DNA of 64,000 bases, taken from contig LUCM01002430.1 of NCBI GenBank assembly GCA_008360955.1, positions 931,489 through 995,488 on the forward strand, given 5' to 3'. Made by a program: the position numbers and the translations under genes. Source of the DNA: Fasciolopsis buskii. Its lineage: Eukaryota > Platyhelminthes > Trematoda > Plagiorchiida > Fasciolidae. The notes under the pieces were generated by a model. It made no database searches. It was not told the DNA's origin and was given only the letters and a program-made list of their open reading frames with translations. Positions 13,841-27,700 of this stretch are shown here, piece after piece (positions within the stretch are counted from its first letter, which is position 1; every line of letters begins with the position of its first letter).

Positions 13841-14551
13841 TCATCATCTCACTCGCGGCGCCAATGTGAAGTTCATATATAACTGCGCCATACCAAAAGT
13901 TTCTCTCAATAACAACCCCATTGGTAAATGAATATTAGCAGCCGTCGAATCGACTGATAACATACTAAGAAAGCTCTTTCCATTAAAAACAATATCGTCA
14001 CCTACTACTACTAACCGACAAGTGTAAGCAGTAGAAGATTAGGTGTTATTCAAAATTATCCACAATGCCGTGTCAGCGTTTCTCTTACTACTAGAGAACG
14101 GTTGAAGTGCATAACTCTCACAATAATATTTGCCCAATTAAAATAATACCCGATGCATCTTATACACAATAGTTTACACCGGATTACGAGGCCTAACAAC
14201 GACGAGTTAGTTCTTCCAGGAATCCGTGGTTTTGTACTTAGGAGTTCAGTTTTGATACGCACAATAAATAAATTGATGGTATTGATCCAAAAGCATGCAT
14301 CTACTAATGTTAACAAATTTCCCAGTAGACTGCGATTTTAGTGGACCTGTTCTCATGCTCACCCCTCGAAATCGGTTTGACAGAGTTGTATAATAGAGAA
14401 ATATAGTCTATCGCAACTTTTGCCATCTACATTTCTATGAATATGCTATGTGAAACACGCTAACAAATTAGATCTCTCTGAGTTCTATGGCCCAGTATCA
14501 CTCATCGAGAGGCTGGTCGGATTACCAGCCAATCATAAAATGCGGTTTCTT
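13841..14551. other. No gene seen
   Basis: A/T-rich sequence with overlapping short open frames on both strands (14056-14341) that cancel each other as evidence. A small CTACTACTACTAA tract lies near 14002. Confidence 0.5.
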
Positions 14552-15719
14552 ATATCAGTTTCACACTAACTGTTGAGTACCGACTATTTAGGGTAAACAG
14601 ATATGAATCGGAGACAATCACTTTGTTAATCTCATGAGAAAAACATGGAAAACGTTTTTACCAGAACTAATGGGATTGAGCAAACTGTTCATGATCAGTC
14701 TATTGCTAATCAAGCAATGGACCATTATTAAATAAAATGACATGTCTTAATGAATGCAGAAAATGTTATATTGGATTGATGTAACTAGATCGGGATGACA
14801 GCTTTCACAGGGAGATTAGTTCAGCCATATAATAAACACTAAGAAAGCCTCATCCAAAGCGTTTAACTTNCAGGCCGTCTACTCATATGAGATAAATTTA
14901 TTATCTCTTGATAACCTGGACCTAATGATTTTGATTAAACAGGTGTGCAGTACGAGCGATACCTAACTGAGATGCGGTACAGTAGTTGTGCTGCAGGTCA
15001 GAAAAGTTAAACGCTTTGGATGAGGCTTTCTTAGTGTTTATTATATGGCTGAACTAATCTCCCTGTGAAAGCTGTCATCCCGATCTAGTTACATCAATCC
15101 AATATAACATTTTCTGCATTCATTAAGACATGTCATTTTATTTAATAATGGTCCATTGCTTGATTAGCAATAGACTGATCATGAACAGTTTGCTCAATCC
15201 CATTAGTTCTGGTAAAAACGTTTTCCATGTTTTTCTCATGAGATTAACAAAGTGATTGTCTCCGATTCATATCTGTTTACCCTAAATAGTCGGTACTCAA
15301 CAGTTAGTGTGAAACTGATATGAATCGGAGACAATCACTTTGTTAATCTCATGAGAAAAACATGGAAAACGTTTTTACCAGAACTAATGGGATTGAGCAA
15401 ACTGTTCATGATCAGTCTATTGCTAATCAAGCAATGGACCATTATTAAATAAAATGACATGTCTTAATGAATGCAGAAAATGTTATATTGGATTGATGTA
15501 ACTAGATCGGGATGACAGCTTTCACAGGGAGATTAGTTCAGCCATATAATAAACACTAAGAAAGCCTCATCCAAAGCGTTTAACTTTTCTGACCTGCAGC
15601 ACAACTACTGTACCGCATCTCAGTTAGGTATCGCTCGTACTGCACACCTGTTTAATCAAAATCATTAGGTCCAGGTTATCAAGAGATAATAAATTTATCT
15701 CATATGAGTAGACGGCCTG
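14552..15719. repeat. Forward/inverted/forward triplication around a gap base
   Basis: Copy 1 (14552-14869) runs into an N at 14870. The next block (14871-15321) is the reverse complement of sequence whose forward version reappears as copy 3 (15317-15719). Copies 1 and 3 match at a constant offset of 717 bases (14600 pairs with 15317, 14869 with 15586). The inverted block 15004-15321 is the exact reverse complement of 14552-14869, and 14871-15273 that of 15317-15719. I saw no mismatch by eye. The second junction shares the five bases GATAT (15317-15321). No divergence plus an adjacent N suggests a misjoined or palindromic read. A genuine recent inverted duplication is the alternative. Confidence 0.9.
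14870..14870. other. Single ambiguous base (N) at the junction
   Basis: The only N seen in the window. It sits exactly where copy 1 of the triplication stops and the inverted copy starts, which marks a contig join or a closed gap. Confidence 0.95.
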
Positions 15720-18700
15720 GTGATGCGTGAATTCGGAATGTCTTTCCCCAGTTATTGATTGCCTGACTATATCCAAGATAAATCTGACAGAAATCGACTG
15801 AACTAATCAAGGGAGACTCAGACGATCATCATACGCTGAAGATTGAAGCAAGCAATTTATTCTTCCCAATCTCCTTCATCGTAATAAAATAGATACATAT
15901 GTCGTGCGATGGTTTGCTTTTTCATCAGTAAAAATTGGATGTTCTATACTGGTCACTATTTGAAAAGAACTAGTGAAAATTTAGCCCTAATAATGAATTT
16001 CTCAAAAGCGTCGCACATCCTTTTTAGGGGTTCGAAGCATGAACTGCTTGTTTACTGCAAAATACAGCCATGACTGATGATAGGATGATTCGAATCAACG
16101 ACATTTATGTTCACTCGGTAAAAAATTGTCTATTTGATAACTGTATCCGCGTTGATTTTGACCGAAATTACAAGAGCAGAGAGAGGATAGGGACAGCGAG
16201 ATTTCCTCCATTCTTGTTACCTGCCTTTGTTTGCATCAGAATAATTGGTTATATTGCAACAAATACATGCATCTTGTAAGTCTCGAACTAGATCCATAAC
16301 CACTGAAGTGGGGTCCACCATTCTGAATGTCAACATCGTGATTGGCGGTTCTGAATCACATTGTGGACAATGACGGTACCCAGTCACACTCATCCTACCT
16401 TCCTCTAAACTTAACTTGCATCTCCGGGCTGAACCGCAACAGGGATTATATGCACCGGTTTCTCCGGTTTTGCTCACTTCTTCTGCCGTATTTTCGATCG
16501 AGAATCAAACTTTCGCCAGGTCGTGCACTAACCAATTTCGGTTTTACAAAAGCACCTATCATTCCGTTTACTTATCCAAAACTAGTCCCTTCGCCTCTGT
16601 CTCCCAATCAGTGTCCTCGTACAAATCATAAAATGATTATTTTAGTAAGCAGTTTTAGCCGGTACGGTTTAAGCTCCCTCTCCATTTTTACTCACTATTT
16701 CACAGTGTTTGTCATTCACTTAACAGTAATAAATTTTTGATTTCGTATCCTCGAACCTTGCATGTGAGAGCCTTCAACTATCCCTTTGTTGTCTTAGAAA
16801 ATTTGAATTTGCACATTTTGAAATGACTGCTTCCGACCATGTGGTCTTCCTTTCCGGAACGCGGAACAGAAAGTTTCGCTGAGACTAGTGACGAATAGCT
16901 ATTAGTAGACCTTCTTAAATTTGGTTTCGATCCAGTTTTGGACCATGCCCATGTATAAAACTGATATCCGGTCGGCGCTTCCTTTCTACAATCAGACACG
17001 GAGTGAAGCTTAGACTGCTTCTCCTTCTTCTCTTAACCCGGTTAGTCATAATTCTGGGCGCATGATGGTAGTCGATCAAAATCCAGTTTGCTGTTCCTGG
17101 GCCATCGTCGGGTTTTACCCTACGTACGATAGTTCAGTCTTTCTTCCTAAAATTTTGTCTCAGAACTATTACTTAAAATATGTTTTCTCTCTTATTTTGC
17201 GCACGGGAGGCCACTAAACCCCATGAAATTTCTGCAGTTAGATTGTGTGTTTCGCTCTTCCAATCAATTTCCCCGAGCTGTAAAATTGTGGGCTGCTTTC
17301 GACTTTTTATCTTCACACTTGTGTCATTTTTTCTCTTAAAAACGACATGAAAACTTCGACAAATATCAAACGCGTCCCTTTCACATTTTGTATTTTGAAC
17401 ATGGTTTAAGGTCGTTAGGTTGTTAGCCTATTTTTATTTGGTAATGAGAACTGAAAAAATGGTATTAGTTTGTGGGTGAACAAAACGGACTAACATAATC
17501 AAAGCAACATCATTTGGCATAGCGACGGTAGTTTGAGTTTTCATGTAACAGTCTTCACTAATTCCCACTGGCATATCGAGTTGCTTCCACCGACTAAAAA
17601 CGATCTATCTGGTTGACTCGTGACGAGTTCTGTCCCCAATCTCGTTCACTCGTGTTGTGATGCCAAGTACACTAGTAGGAAAAAGTCGTTACCATCGCAA
17701 CGGATGTTACATATATGGTTGCTAAATTCGATAATGCCGGAAGCAGCTATTGATGTTTGATATAAAATCCCTGGTTAATTTTTGTCTATCGAAATTCGAA
17801 AATATTTATCCCTAAAGCTTTAGTCGCGCGGTCTTACTGAAAACTACCGACAATTAGAAAAAAAGGATTTTGCATGAAATCAGACACGCGTGAACTGTCA
17901 GTAATGTATGTATTTAAAGACACGAGCTCATCGCTGACCTGAAAGTAAGTTCGTCGATATTATTTCAAGGCCGTATAGATGTTTTTGCCATATACTATTG
18001 CTACCTATGAATATTTTGCTTGAAACTGTTTAAGAATTTTTTCCATAGATTTTATTTTCAAGAGTTGCGAAGAATGTGTCTGTTGGCATTTGAAACAGAA
18101 GGCTGTTTGTCGGAAGTCATTCAGTCTGTTTGTATGCCACTCATTTGAAAAAAGAATGTAAAGCATGCCGCTGAACGAAAGACTATCCGATTTGAGTTTC
18201 ATTGGTATCGGTTTCGTTCTTTCTATGTGATCGTCTTCATTAGCAGTGCATTTGTTAAAAATGTGGCAACGTGTAGCAAAATCGTAAGATTTCATCGTTT
18301 ATTCGACCTTTCTCTCATAACTAAATCTGCTGAGAACGTTGCAATTAATTTACACCGGAACGTTAACACCGGCAACTGTGGTAACCCCAGGACATACAAA
18401 TCCCTGACAACCTTCATAGCATACCGCACTTTAAAAACAAATCATAAGGCCAACCGTAGCATGTTAGTCAGCTTTGTCTAACTCAGTTATTCTGGACTCA
18501 CCAATGAGGGGTTGTGACGGAGAAAAATCAACTGACTCTCTATGTCGGCCTTGGTGAGAAAGATGGAACGATCGTGAGTAAGTAAGTTATGACTTCTGGG
18601 TCATACCGGCAGTTTTATATGTCGAGTTCACAATCTCTCTTCTGTTCCCGTTTCGCCACGTCATGAAAAGTCAGCTTGGCAGGTCCGGGACTGAAAAAAT

Positions 18701-21700
18701 ACCTGTCTGTGGTTAAGCTTGTGAAGACTGGTAGACAAGCACACGTAACAACAACTAGCTAATTTGACACCTTAGTTTCTAGTGGAAAAAGGAAGAAACT
18801 GCATCCAAAGTTTGAATGTATCCCTGGACGCCCCACCTGGTTCCAGTGATCCCGCCGGGTTACATCGACCACACCCGCAGTTTTAATGCTGCAGAATAAA
18901 ATTCTGGTCGCTATTTTCACCAAAATATCATGCCGATATCCATGTGGCTTATGTTTATTTTGCCTATAAGTATTCAATCTTTCACAACAAGCATTAGTTT
19001 TGTCGTGCTGATGCGCTCCATAAAATAAGTTATGCAATCTCACGAATTCGTTCGGTCTTTTTGATATTTCCAAATATAGGATTTTGAAATAACACTGATG
19101 ACTTTCTGGGAGGGATTTTCACTTCCGATTTCAAGCTTCATTTGGACATCTGCCATGTGAAACCATAGCCACTGATCCCTAGCAAGCCAGATGGAACAGA
19201 TGGGCTTAGCGACTACTCGTTTCTCACCGTGAGTTGGAAATAAAAACAGTGTACTATGTGGTTCACTTTGATCCAGGGTTAATCCTGGAAATAAAACTGA
19301 AATCGGCAGCTAAAAGAGAAAACCGAATCAAGCTATGTGCAACGATAAATGCGGAAGTACCTGCGTGTATTCTAGAATAGGCTAGCTCAGTTGACCAGTT
19401 GAAGTACTGTAAACTCCTGTGAACATTACTAAGAATGCACAGTCTGTACGGCCTAAAAGCACAGAATTCATACAAGAAAAATGACCGAACAAATGAGTAT
19501 TGTACGAGGCACGGCGAAGATTTTCACGATTTTTTGTCCTATTTCTTCTTCATCTCATTGGTTTTCATTCTTCTTCCATTGAAGATCATCGCTCTTTTCT
19601 AATCGTTTTCTGCTCGCCGAGGTCAGAACCGTGGTTTAGTTTATTCGCTATCGCGTGTTTATATTCCTAATAAATAAATTCAGCTAACTTATTATCACCC
19701 AATTGATTTGCGTCTGTTGGTTTACGAGGCACGAAGTCCATCAAGAAAAGACAGATTTATCAAGAACATTTTGTCCCAATAAAATCATTCTTCAATCCAA
19801 AGAGACGTTTGCCGACCACTTCCTTGGTTGCTGTGCCGTCTCCATTTTGACTTTCTTTTTGTCATTTTTCTTCATCGAAATGAACTCATCCGCTATCAAA
19901 ATTAGCCAGGCAAATGGTACGTTGACAGCATTCCCTAGCTCTTGCTTTGATCTCTGATTATATCGTCATTTCTAGCCGGTGATAGACTGCACTTCTGTCG
20001 ATGTTTACTGTACATGGACTTCGCAATGGTCTTGATTTCAAGAACAGACTTCGCACAATGATATTGGATGCTGAATCGCCATACCCATTATCATAGTCAA
20101 AAGTCAACATAAATACACCGAGATCTAATTGATTGAGTCAGTTTCGATTAGCTCAGTAAAATTGCTCCACGAGAATGTCAGTCAACAGCGATGGGCCAAA
20201 CCAGTCAGCCGATTATTTCGTCAGTGAGTGTTGACTAACGGAAATATATATATACACGATTTGCTTCTATTGTCTTGCCTGCTAACTGAGAAATCGTGTG
20301 TCTGATTTACCTGATTTCGTTTTCTGAAATTGGTACGAACTGACTGCAGCAAACCGGAGAGAGAAACGCGTTGTCGATTGGGCAGTCGACAGACTAGGAG
20401 ACGATTTCTTCTCTTTCTGCATTCCGCAACATCGAGTAGCTGCTGCAGCCCAAATATATTGGAATGTTTTGATAAGAAACTCAGTAATTGGGCCTGAAAA
20501 TGAGCTCATCCGTTCTCCTACATGTAAACGACCTGGTAACTGTATAGGACCACTGAGCTCTGATCAAGGCCTATCCAGAGGTGAAAGTTTTGCTCTCAGA
20601 ATTATTTCATTATCATTCATCCAATGCAGAATGTTCACTGAAAGTGCCACTAGCAACGCGATTCCATTTTCGTTTCGTACCCTCCAGAATCAATATCTTT
20701 TGTAACTATACTATCACAATTTTAGCATCCATCTCGACAAAACAGGATCATGTTTCACCGGACTTCAAGAGCAACCTGTCGTAAGTACTCGAAACATTCA
20801 CGGAACGAGTTTCTTTTCCTTCGTCATTTAGAGGATGCTGAGCGGACCTGTCTTCTAATTTTTCACTATTATTTCTAAAGAAAATCTGACAACTATGCAC
20901 ACAAAAGTCTACACAATACAGTACCTCATAATACAGTGTAATGCAAAACAGTACGTTATTTTGAATCCGTTAGTTAAAAATTATTATGTAATTTCGTTAA
21001 AAAAATAAAAGCGTTAACTTTACTTGGAATTAATTTTAGGGGAAAATCAAGTCTGCCTCCTTTCAGCCTCCCCTACGACTAAAACTGACGAATGCCAAAT
21101 ATGATACTGAATAGACTTGTTATCAGTGCACGAGTCACAACAGCCAAATAACAATAGAGTGCTAAAACCAACCGCGAAATCCACAAATGTGAGCGCCACT
21201 GAACAGAACAGTTCCACGCATGCGTACCTGACGAGTGAGTAATCTCGGAAGTGGGAAAATGGTGTCTTTCTCGCGCGATATAACGTTACCCATTGGATGA
21301 TATTAAAAATTTCCATTATTTTTCGTCTCGCACGAGATGCAATTTAGGATAAGCCGCTTTTCGACTACGGACTTGTTTGCTTTTTGCCGCTTCTGTTGCT
21401 CTCACAGTTAATCCAAGGAAACGATCTTAGTGATTTTGTATGCCGTAGTTTGAGACTTTAAATCGCGGACCGACTACAAAGTGGGTTTTTTTAATCGTGC
21501 AGAGTTGGACGAAAGCCAGTCGGTTAAAAGTCTGTTTTCTTTCTAATGTATTTGTTTTGTTACTGTTAAACCAAACTATGTCTATTACAGCATCTAACTA
21601 AATTGCATCGGTTGAATTCAATCTTGCTTGTCTAATTTCCCAATATCGTTGAGTCTGTTTCAAGGAAAACTCTGGTGATCATAGTGTGCGAATCTGCAGC

Positions 21701-24700
21701 TCGACTGCGAAAATTGACAGCGCAGTTAGGCAAACTTCGCTCAAAACAAAAAGCCTGGTAAAAAATCGCAAAAAATCTCTGTCTTTTAGAAACTTATTGG
21801 ATTAACAACAGAAGAAGCAAATAGATCGATTTATATAGAAATTTATCTATAATGGTCAAACTTTTCCCAAAATGCTATAACAGAAGCGCCCCGCCAAACA
21901 GCCTGATGTCGGGAAAACCTGCATCTGATGCAAAATAACGCTCTCGTCAGTTGCTGTCCCCTCACAAGATTTGTAAGAGATAGGGATTTGTGTGTAAACT
22001 ATGTAAGTGCATTGCCGTTAATGGAGCTTTCCAGAGTCAATGAGTTAATGTCCAAAAGCTGAAGTATTTTCACCGCTTGACGGAGTTTTTCTCTCGTCAG
22101 GGCTGACAGTGTTTGGGATTTCTTCAAGCATCAGGCAGAAACCGGGCCTTTCTTGTTCGTTGAGCGTCTGCAGCCCAACTTCGTGTTTCTGTGACTGGTA
22201 TGGTCACGTGATCGTTGTTACCTTAACGGTGCCCGATCCTAGCCCACATAGATCCAGCATACACGGACTCTGAGTGTTGACCGCGGATCACGTGGAAGCC
22301 TTGACCGTGGGTGTTCCGTGCACTCGATCAAATACTGGTAGAGTCGGCAAACCTGCAATGCATTTGACCCATCGATGTTTGCGCTTCACGTTCATTTAGT
22401 GTTCAAATCACGGGTTCCCATTTAATCAGTGTTTAGATTTTTATAACTGACAGCCATAGTACAAAGTGCTGTAAACAAACTTCAAACAAAACTAAGAACT
22501 GTAAAAATTCGTCCTGCAGTACGCTAAAAGGAGACGCTAAACAACTTTCTTTTTAAGGTATAGCAAGGAAGGAACGAGAAACAGGTAGAAAGCAACCTTT
22601 GCTTGAAAATAGTCCTAAACAGGGGTGCTTGAAATTGTTGGAATACCTTGGACGTGTGAGAAACTTTTGATTTTCGTCTTCTGCCAGGATTTCGGTGAAA
22701 CAAGAATGTCCAGGCAACTATGGCACATCTGTTTAGTACCTGCAGGAATTTTAGTGGCATGTTGGGTATTAGCATCGAATAATGAACGAGTTAGAAATTT
22801 GCACTAAATCTCCTACAACCACTCACCATGAAGAATGTAGAGCTTTGTATCGGTCTGTGCTAATGTCATCGATTTCAACGGCGAAGTCTGTGCTGACCCT
22901 GAAATCATTCAACGGATGCATTTAAAGGTCTATGGCCTACAAACTCCAGTCACGGATATGGAGGCTGTCATATCGCAATGACCTTCGTTCAACCGTTTAA
23001 GAGCAGTCCAGATAGCAAGATGACCATGAAGTTCGGCTCACGATCGTTCGCATCTCGATTCGGACAAGATAGATATGCACTTCTGATGATCCCTAAGATA
23101 GAAAAAGAAGTGGTAGAATGGTTCCGTGGTTATCAATGGCAAGGGGAATTTCGACACTGTATGATGATTCATTCTATAAATCAAATAGAAACCTCTACTA
23201 CTCTATACCGTAGACAGAATTAGTGTTTCTGCTCTCCAAAATTATACGACAGGAAGAAGTGGATAGTGAAGAATATTGTTAAATTCACGAAACTACTTGC
23301 AAAAATTCTTTGACTACATTCCCATTTCCTAGGAGTTTCCAAATACCGCGAATTATACAGAAAAGCTAAATAATGTTTTACAATTCCAGTTTCTGACGCA
23401 ACACTTGCTATTCAAAACAATGTTAACCATAACTAAGGAAAAAGAATCGAGAAAACCCACTTCTCGTTGCGTCTTAAAAGCTGTAGCATCCCGTGTTCGT
23501 GACTTCAGTAGGCCCATGTGCTTCGTGCCGGATGTACTTTTTGGATCGGATCACATGAGAAATCGGGTTTTTGGTAGATCAAGAAATGCATTTCGTTTTT
23601 TCTCAAACCCCGAAATTCGACTCTCCAGGTCAAAGTAACAACAATTCAGTATAGGATACACTGTGGTTTGTGCTGTTCAAGTGTTTGCGAATGCACCTAA
23701 ACTGGTGTTCAGATAAATAAAAGCAGTTATTTGCTTTGTGTCGTTTTACCAATGGGACCGAAACACATGTTACCTTTTCAACCTAAAGTCAGTTGGTAGT
23801 AACTTTAATATGCACTTTCGCGAATTCTCCGGACCGGTCGGGAGCTCGAGTGTCTCCAGTTGGTGGGCTGTTTTTTCCGATGTTTTCAACAGTGACAGCG
23901 TAAAACTTGCGAATATTCAACTTCCGTTATTTGTTCTCAACTATCGATCGCAGTGGATCGGTAAACAAAGATGCCTGGTTCGATCCCAGCCCGTAACATT
24001 CACCCTTGGATGTGTAAAACGAGCTTGAATAATCACTTCTTTGCCAAATACAAATCGACCGAACTGACAACACCAGCATATTCCACTGTTATTCCACGCG
24101 TGACTGTGCAAAGCGGTGCAAACACAAAGTTCCATAGTATCAGTCAATGACCGTGTGAAATCAATTATTGTATTTACCTTATCTATACTGACAGTTGAAG
24201 CTCAAGGTGTACAAGCTTTGGGCTCACATAGCGCAAATCAAACTCAATCCAATTTTGCTGTAATCTTTCGCCTTCATTTGCTCCTTAAAATTTGCGCCAA
24301 TTACCGATATGCGCCAAACGATACAATACATGCTTGTATACAACGGGCTCCGTTATTCTGTCTTAGTTGATTACTTTGTGGAAAATCCCCGAAAATCCCA
24401 AGCAAATGAGTACGCAATTATATTTTTGCAAATTTTTGATTGATTTTTTTCGATTTTGGTCGTTTACATCGCGATGCCAAAGCTACGCTAGTAGGCATCG
24501 AAAACTCTTGTTTGATGGGAACGCGAGTTCGAGTAGACACTTTAAACCTGTCATTTAGAGTGCACAACCAGGGAAAAGTGTTAAAATCGGATTTTTGTTT
24601 AGCTCGGCACATATGGACTGCACACAGATGACAACATAGCCACCAAATTTTGTTACATCACCATTCATTAGGTTTCGGCGAAAAATCCACTTCGATTATC

Positions 24701-27700
24701 TAGTCTACTGTAAACTTTGGAGGCTTCGTTTATTAAAGCAGTCGAACATGCTCACCTTCCAATATAGTGATGTGCATTTCTTTGGTTTTTGCGGCATTTA
24801 ATCAGGCACACTTTATTTCACTTTTCTTGTTCTTGCTTCCCTGGAGACTTTAAAATATCAGTGTGGAAGCGCCTACTTGTCAATGAGTTGAGTGACGTTG
24901 TCAGGTTGAATCTGCGTCAATGAGAGTAAATAACAAGTGAACTGATGTCGAGGGTTCAGTGGTTGAAGATCTCTTCAGAATTTGGATAGAATCCTATCAA
25001 TCAATTAGTCGAGTAGCTATTTTTGGACGGGTTCCTCAGTGGCTGCAATTCAACATTCACTTGTCGAAAATAGAATGTCCGCATCGAATTTGCAAATTTC
25101 TGGCCTGTTCCATAGCAGTCGCTGACTGACAAGATACATTTACACCAAATGTAGCATGAAGCGTACATCGGTTCAGAGTAGCTAATGATCACAGACCAAC
25201 ACTTTTCAGCCACGATGGCTACTAGTCGGTCTATGCTTCACAGTTTTACTCGTATTAGTTCGTTTTTTTTTATTTTGAGCCCCGGAAAGTGGAGCAAAAT
25301 AGGAAACATGAACAAAGTGGTGGATAAAACATTTGCCAGTGAGTAAGATTTTCAGATTAGAACAATATCGATTGGAAAATGGATATGAATACCAAATTGC
25401 ACAAAACACGTAGTCTAATTACATGTGCGTCAATGAATCGAAAAATGCGGGTCCGGATTCACTGCCCAACTCTTCCGGTTTCTTGATCATTGCAAACTGA
25501 TTTCCAATTTAGTCTTGCATTCAACGTGAGACAGACGTACCATCGAGCAAGATCTTCCGAAATGATCGTTGTGTTCTAGTAACGCTTTGTTTGGTTTGCT
25601 GACTCTGGTTATAACAAAAGCTAACTTTCATTGATGTATGTTATCCACTGATGACCACAGGTGATGCGTGGTGTCAGTGTTCCCCACCAGACTCGCACAA
25701 GTGAATCAGAGTTTTTGTAACTTGTAAAACTGACAATACTCCATCTCTGCTGACGTTGTATACCAAATTGAAAAGCTTCCGGCATAACTTTGATGGAGTT
25801 CTGACGAACCAGTGTATCATAGAATCCACAACTTTTACCGAATATTTGTTGTCTGATCAATTTGCCTTCGCTTTCAGACATAATGCATACCCTAGAAAGG
25901 TTCATCTCCCAGGTGCATCTGACCAAGATCGATTGGTCTTCTTTTCACATGATGATGTGACTACGGTCTTCAAGATCGTTCTGGTCAACCGTAAAAGTCA
26001 GTGATTCTGAAGTGAGACCGAATGTTTATGTCTATTTTTTATTCGTCAATACATATCCAAACAAACAATCATCCTGAACTATTTACACTAGAATCCCAGT
26101 TCAATCAACAAGAACCAGGATGGGTGAGGGGTACACTTAGGAAGCAGATACGGCAAATCGTCCGACGTTTCTTGTCGGTTTCGCAGCTAGTGGGGTCCTA
26201 TCGCAGGCTAGTTAACAGGCAAAACGTCTCCGAACGCTCAGGATTGAGTGATTTGTACTTAGACTGCTAAACCATTTACGGTCTTGATGACACCAAATGA
26301 GATTCTCAAACTATACTTAAAAGTGATTACTCACGAGTTGAATGACTGGGCTGGAAAGTGACGTCCACGCATAACTGATGAACGGCAGTAACAGTGAAAT
26401 TGATTAGTTGCTTCCGAGGAAACGTTCACTCTTCCACTCGTACACGAAACAAACTTGGCGGTGGTTTGGGTTTCCAAAGATATAGAACGTTGTGTCTGCT
26501 GTTTCTAAAACCTCACAGATTGATGCTCTCGAAATCTAACAGAGAGTCACCGGAAAATTTTGACAGATTTTTGCTGAAGAACAAGCACTAACCTAGTCAG
26601 GCGTACTTAATTTGCCATTCTGGAGTCATCGCGCTTCCGGTTTTAATATGATGAGACTCAGATAGATTTCTTGGAGTCCGGGGTTTACTTAGGACAACGT
26701 CCTTACTACTTTTCATGTAAAATGACGAAGTTCTTCAGTCGACCGTGATCTGGTTCTCTCCAGGCCACTGGCTTTCATAGATTAATAATGCCGTCTTCCG
26801 TACTAAGTCTAATGGGTCCACGTTCCAGTTTTCATGAACAGTCTAACTGAAGAAAACCCTTTCAACAAAACTATTGATTTGACTGAAAACTCCGTCTTGA
26901 ATCAGGCTTCTTGTATTAGCCGAAACCTTGTCCAGCTGCTCTCTCCCAAGACAACCCCATATTCCTGACTTTTGAGAACTTCATTACATTGAAATGCCAC
27001 TCGGTGCGTTGTTTTTTATACATCGCGAAAAGTTTCCAGATCAGATGAGTTAACCACTCGTGAATCAATTCTTTCGTCGGCGATGTTTCGTGGTGCAAAT
27101 TTTTCCGTGCATAGGTATCGGCATTTCAGTCTGAAACTGAAACGTATGCACCCACTGTATTATCAAAAATGGAAAATAATCCTCGTTACATGACTAGTGC
27201 GATTAACCATGACGATTCATTTGAGAGGCAGTCTTGGCGTTTTAGGTGCTAAATAAGAGACAACAGAATTCCCATAGATAATAACTGGGAAATCTAAAAA
27301 CTAAAAATGGAACATGCCGGAACCTGAGATCGACGACTGACAGATCATCGTTTAGAAGACGAGTTGGATATGAGCATACACAGGATGGTCACATATTTGC
27401 ATAGATAGATTATATCCTAATAGCTGACGATCCCCGACAAAGGATGTGGAAGGGTACAAACCTAACACGGGAAGGGCAAGAAAGCAAGCTGGTAGATAAA
27501 CTGGGATGCTACATTTTGTATTATTTTAAAATACTGAGGCTTTTCAATTTGCAAGGGCATACTTTGACAGCCCTTTGCATAAATAAAAACGCGAGCTGAC
27601 AACCTTAGTGTTCTGTTGATTAAGACCCCAAGACACTTAACAATATCCACTCTGGAAACTGCTTCTGTTTTGGCGAACGATAAAATTGATAGTTACGGGA

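Noticed and set aside
23975..23989. tRNA-like T arm with a good B box (GGTTCGATCCC) and a CTGG/CCAG stem
   Set aside because: No matching acceptor stem, anticodon arm or clear A box at the right distance; a lone B box is expected by chance.
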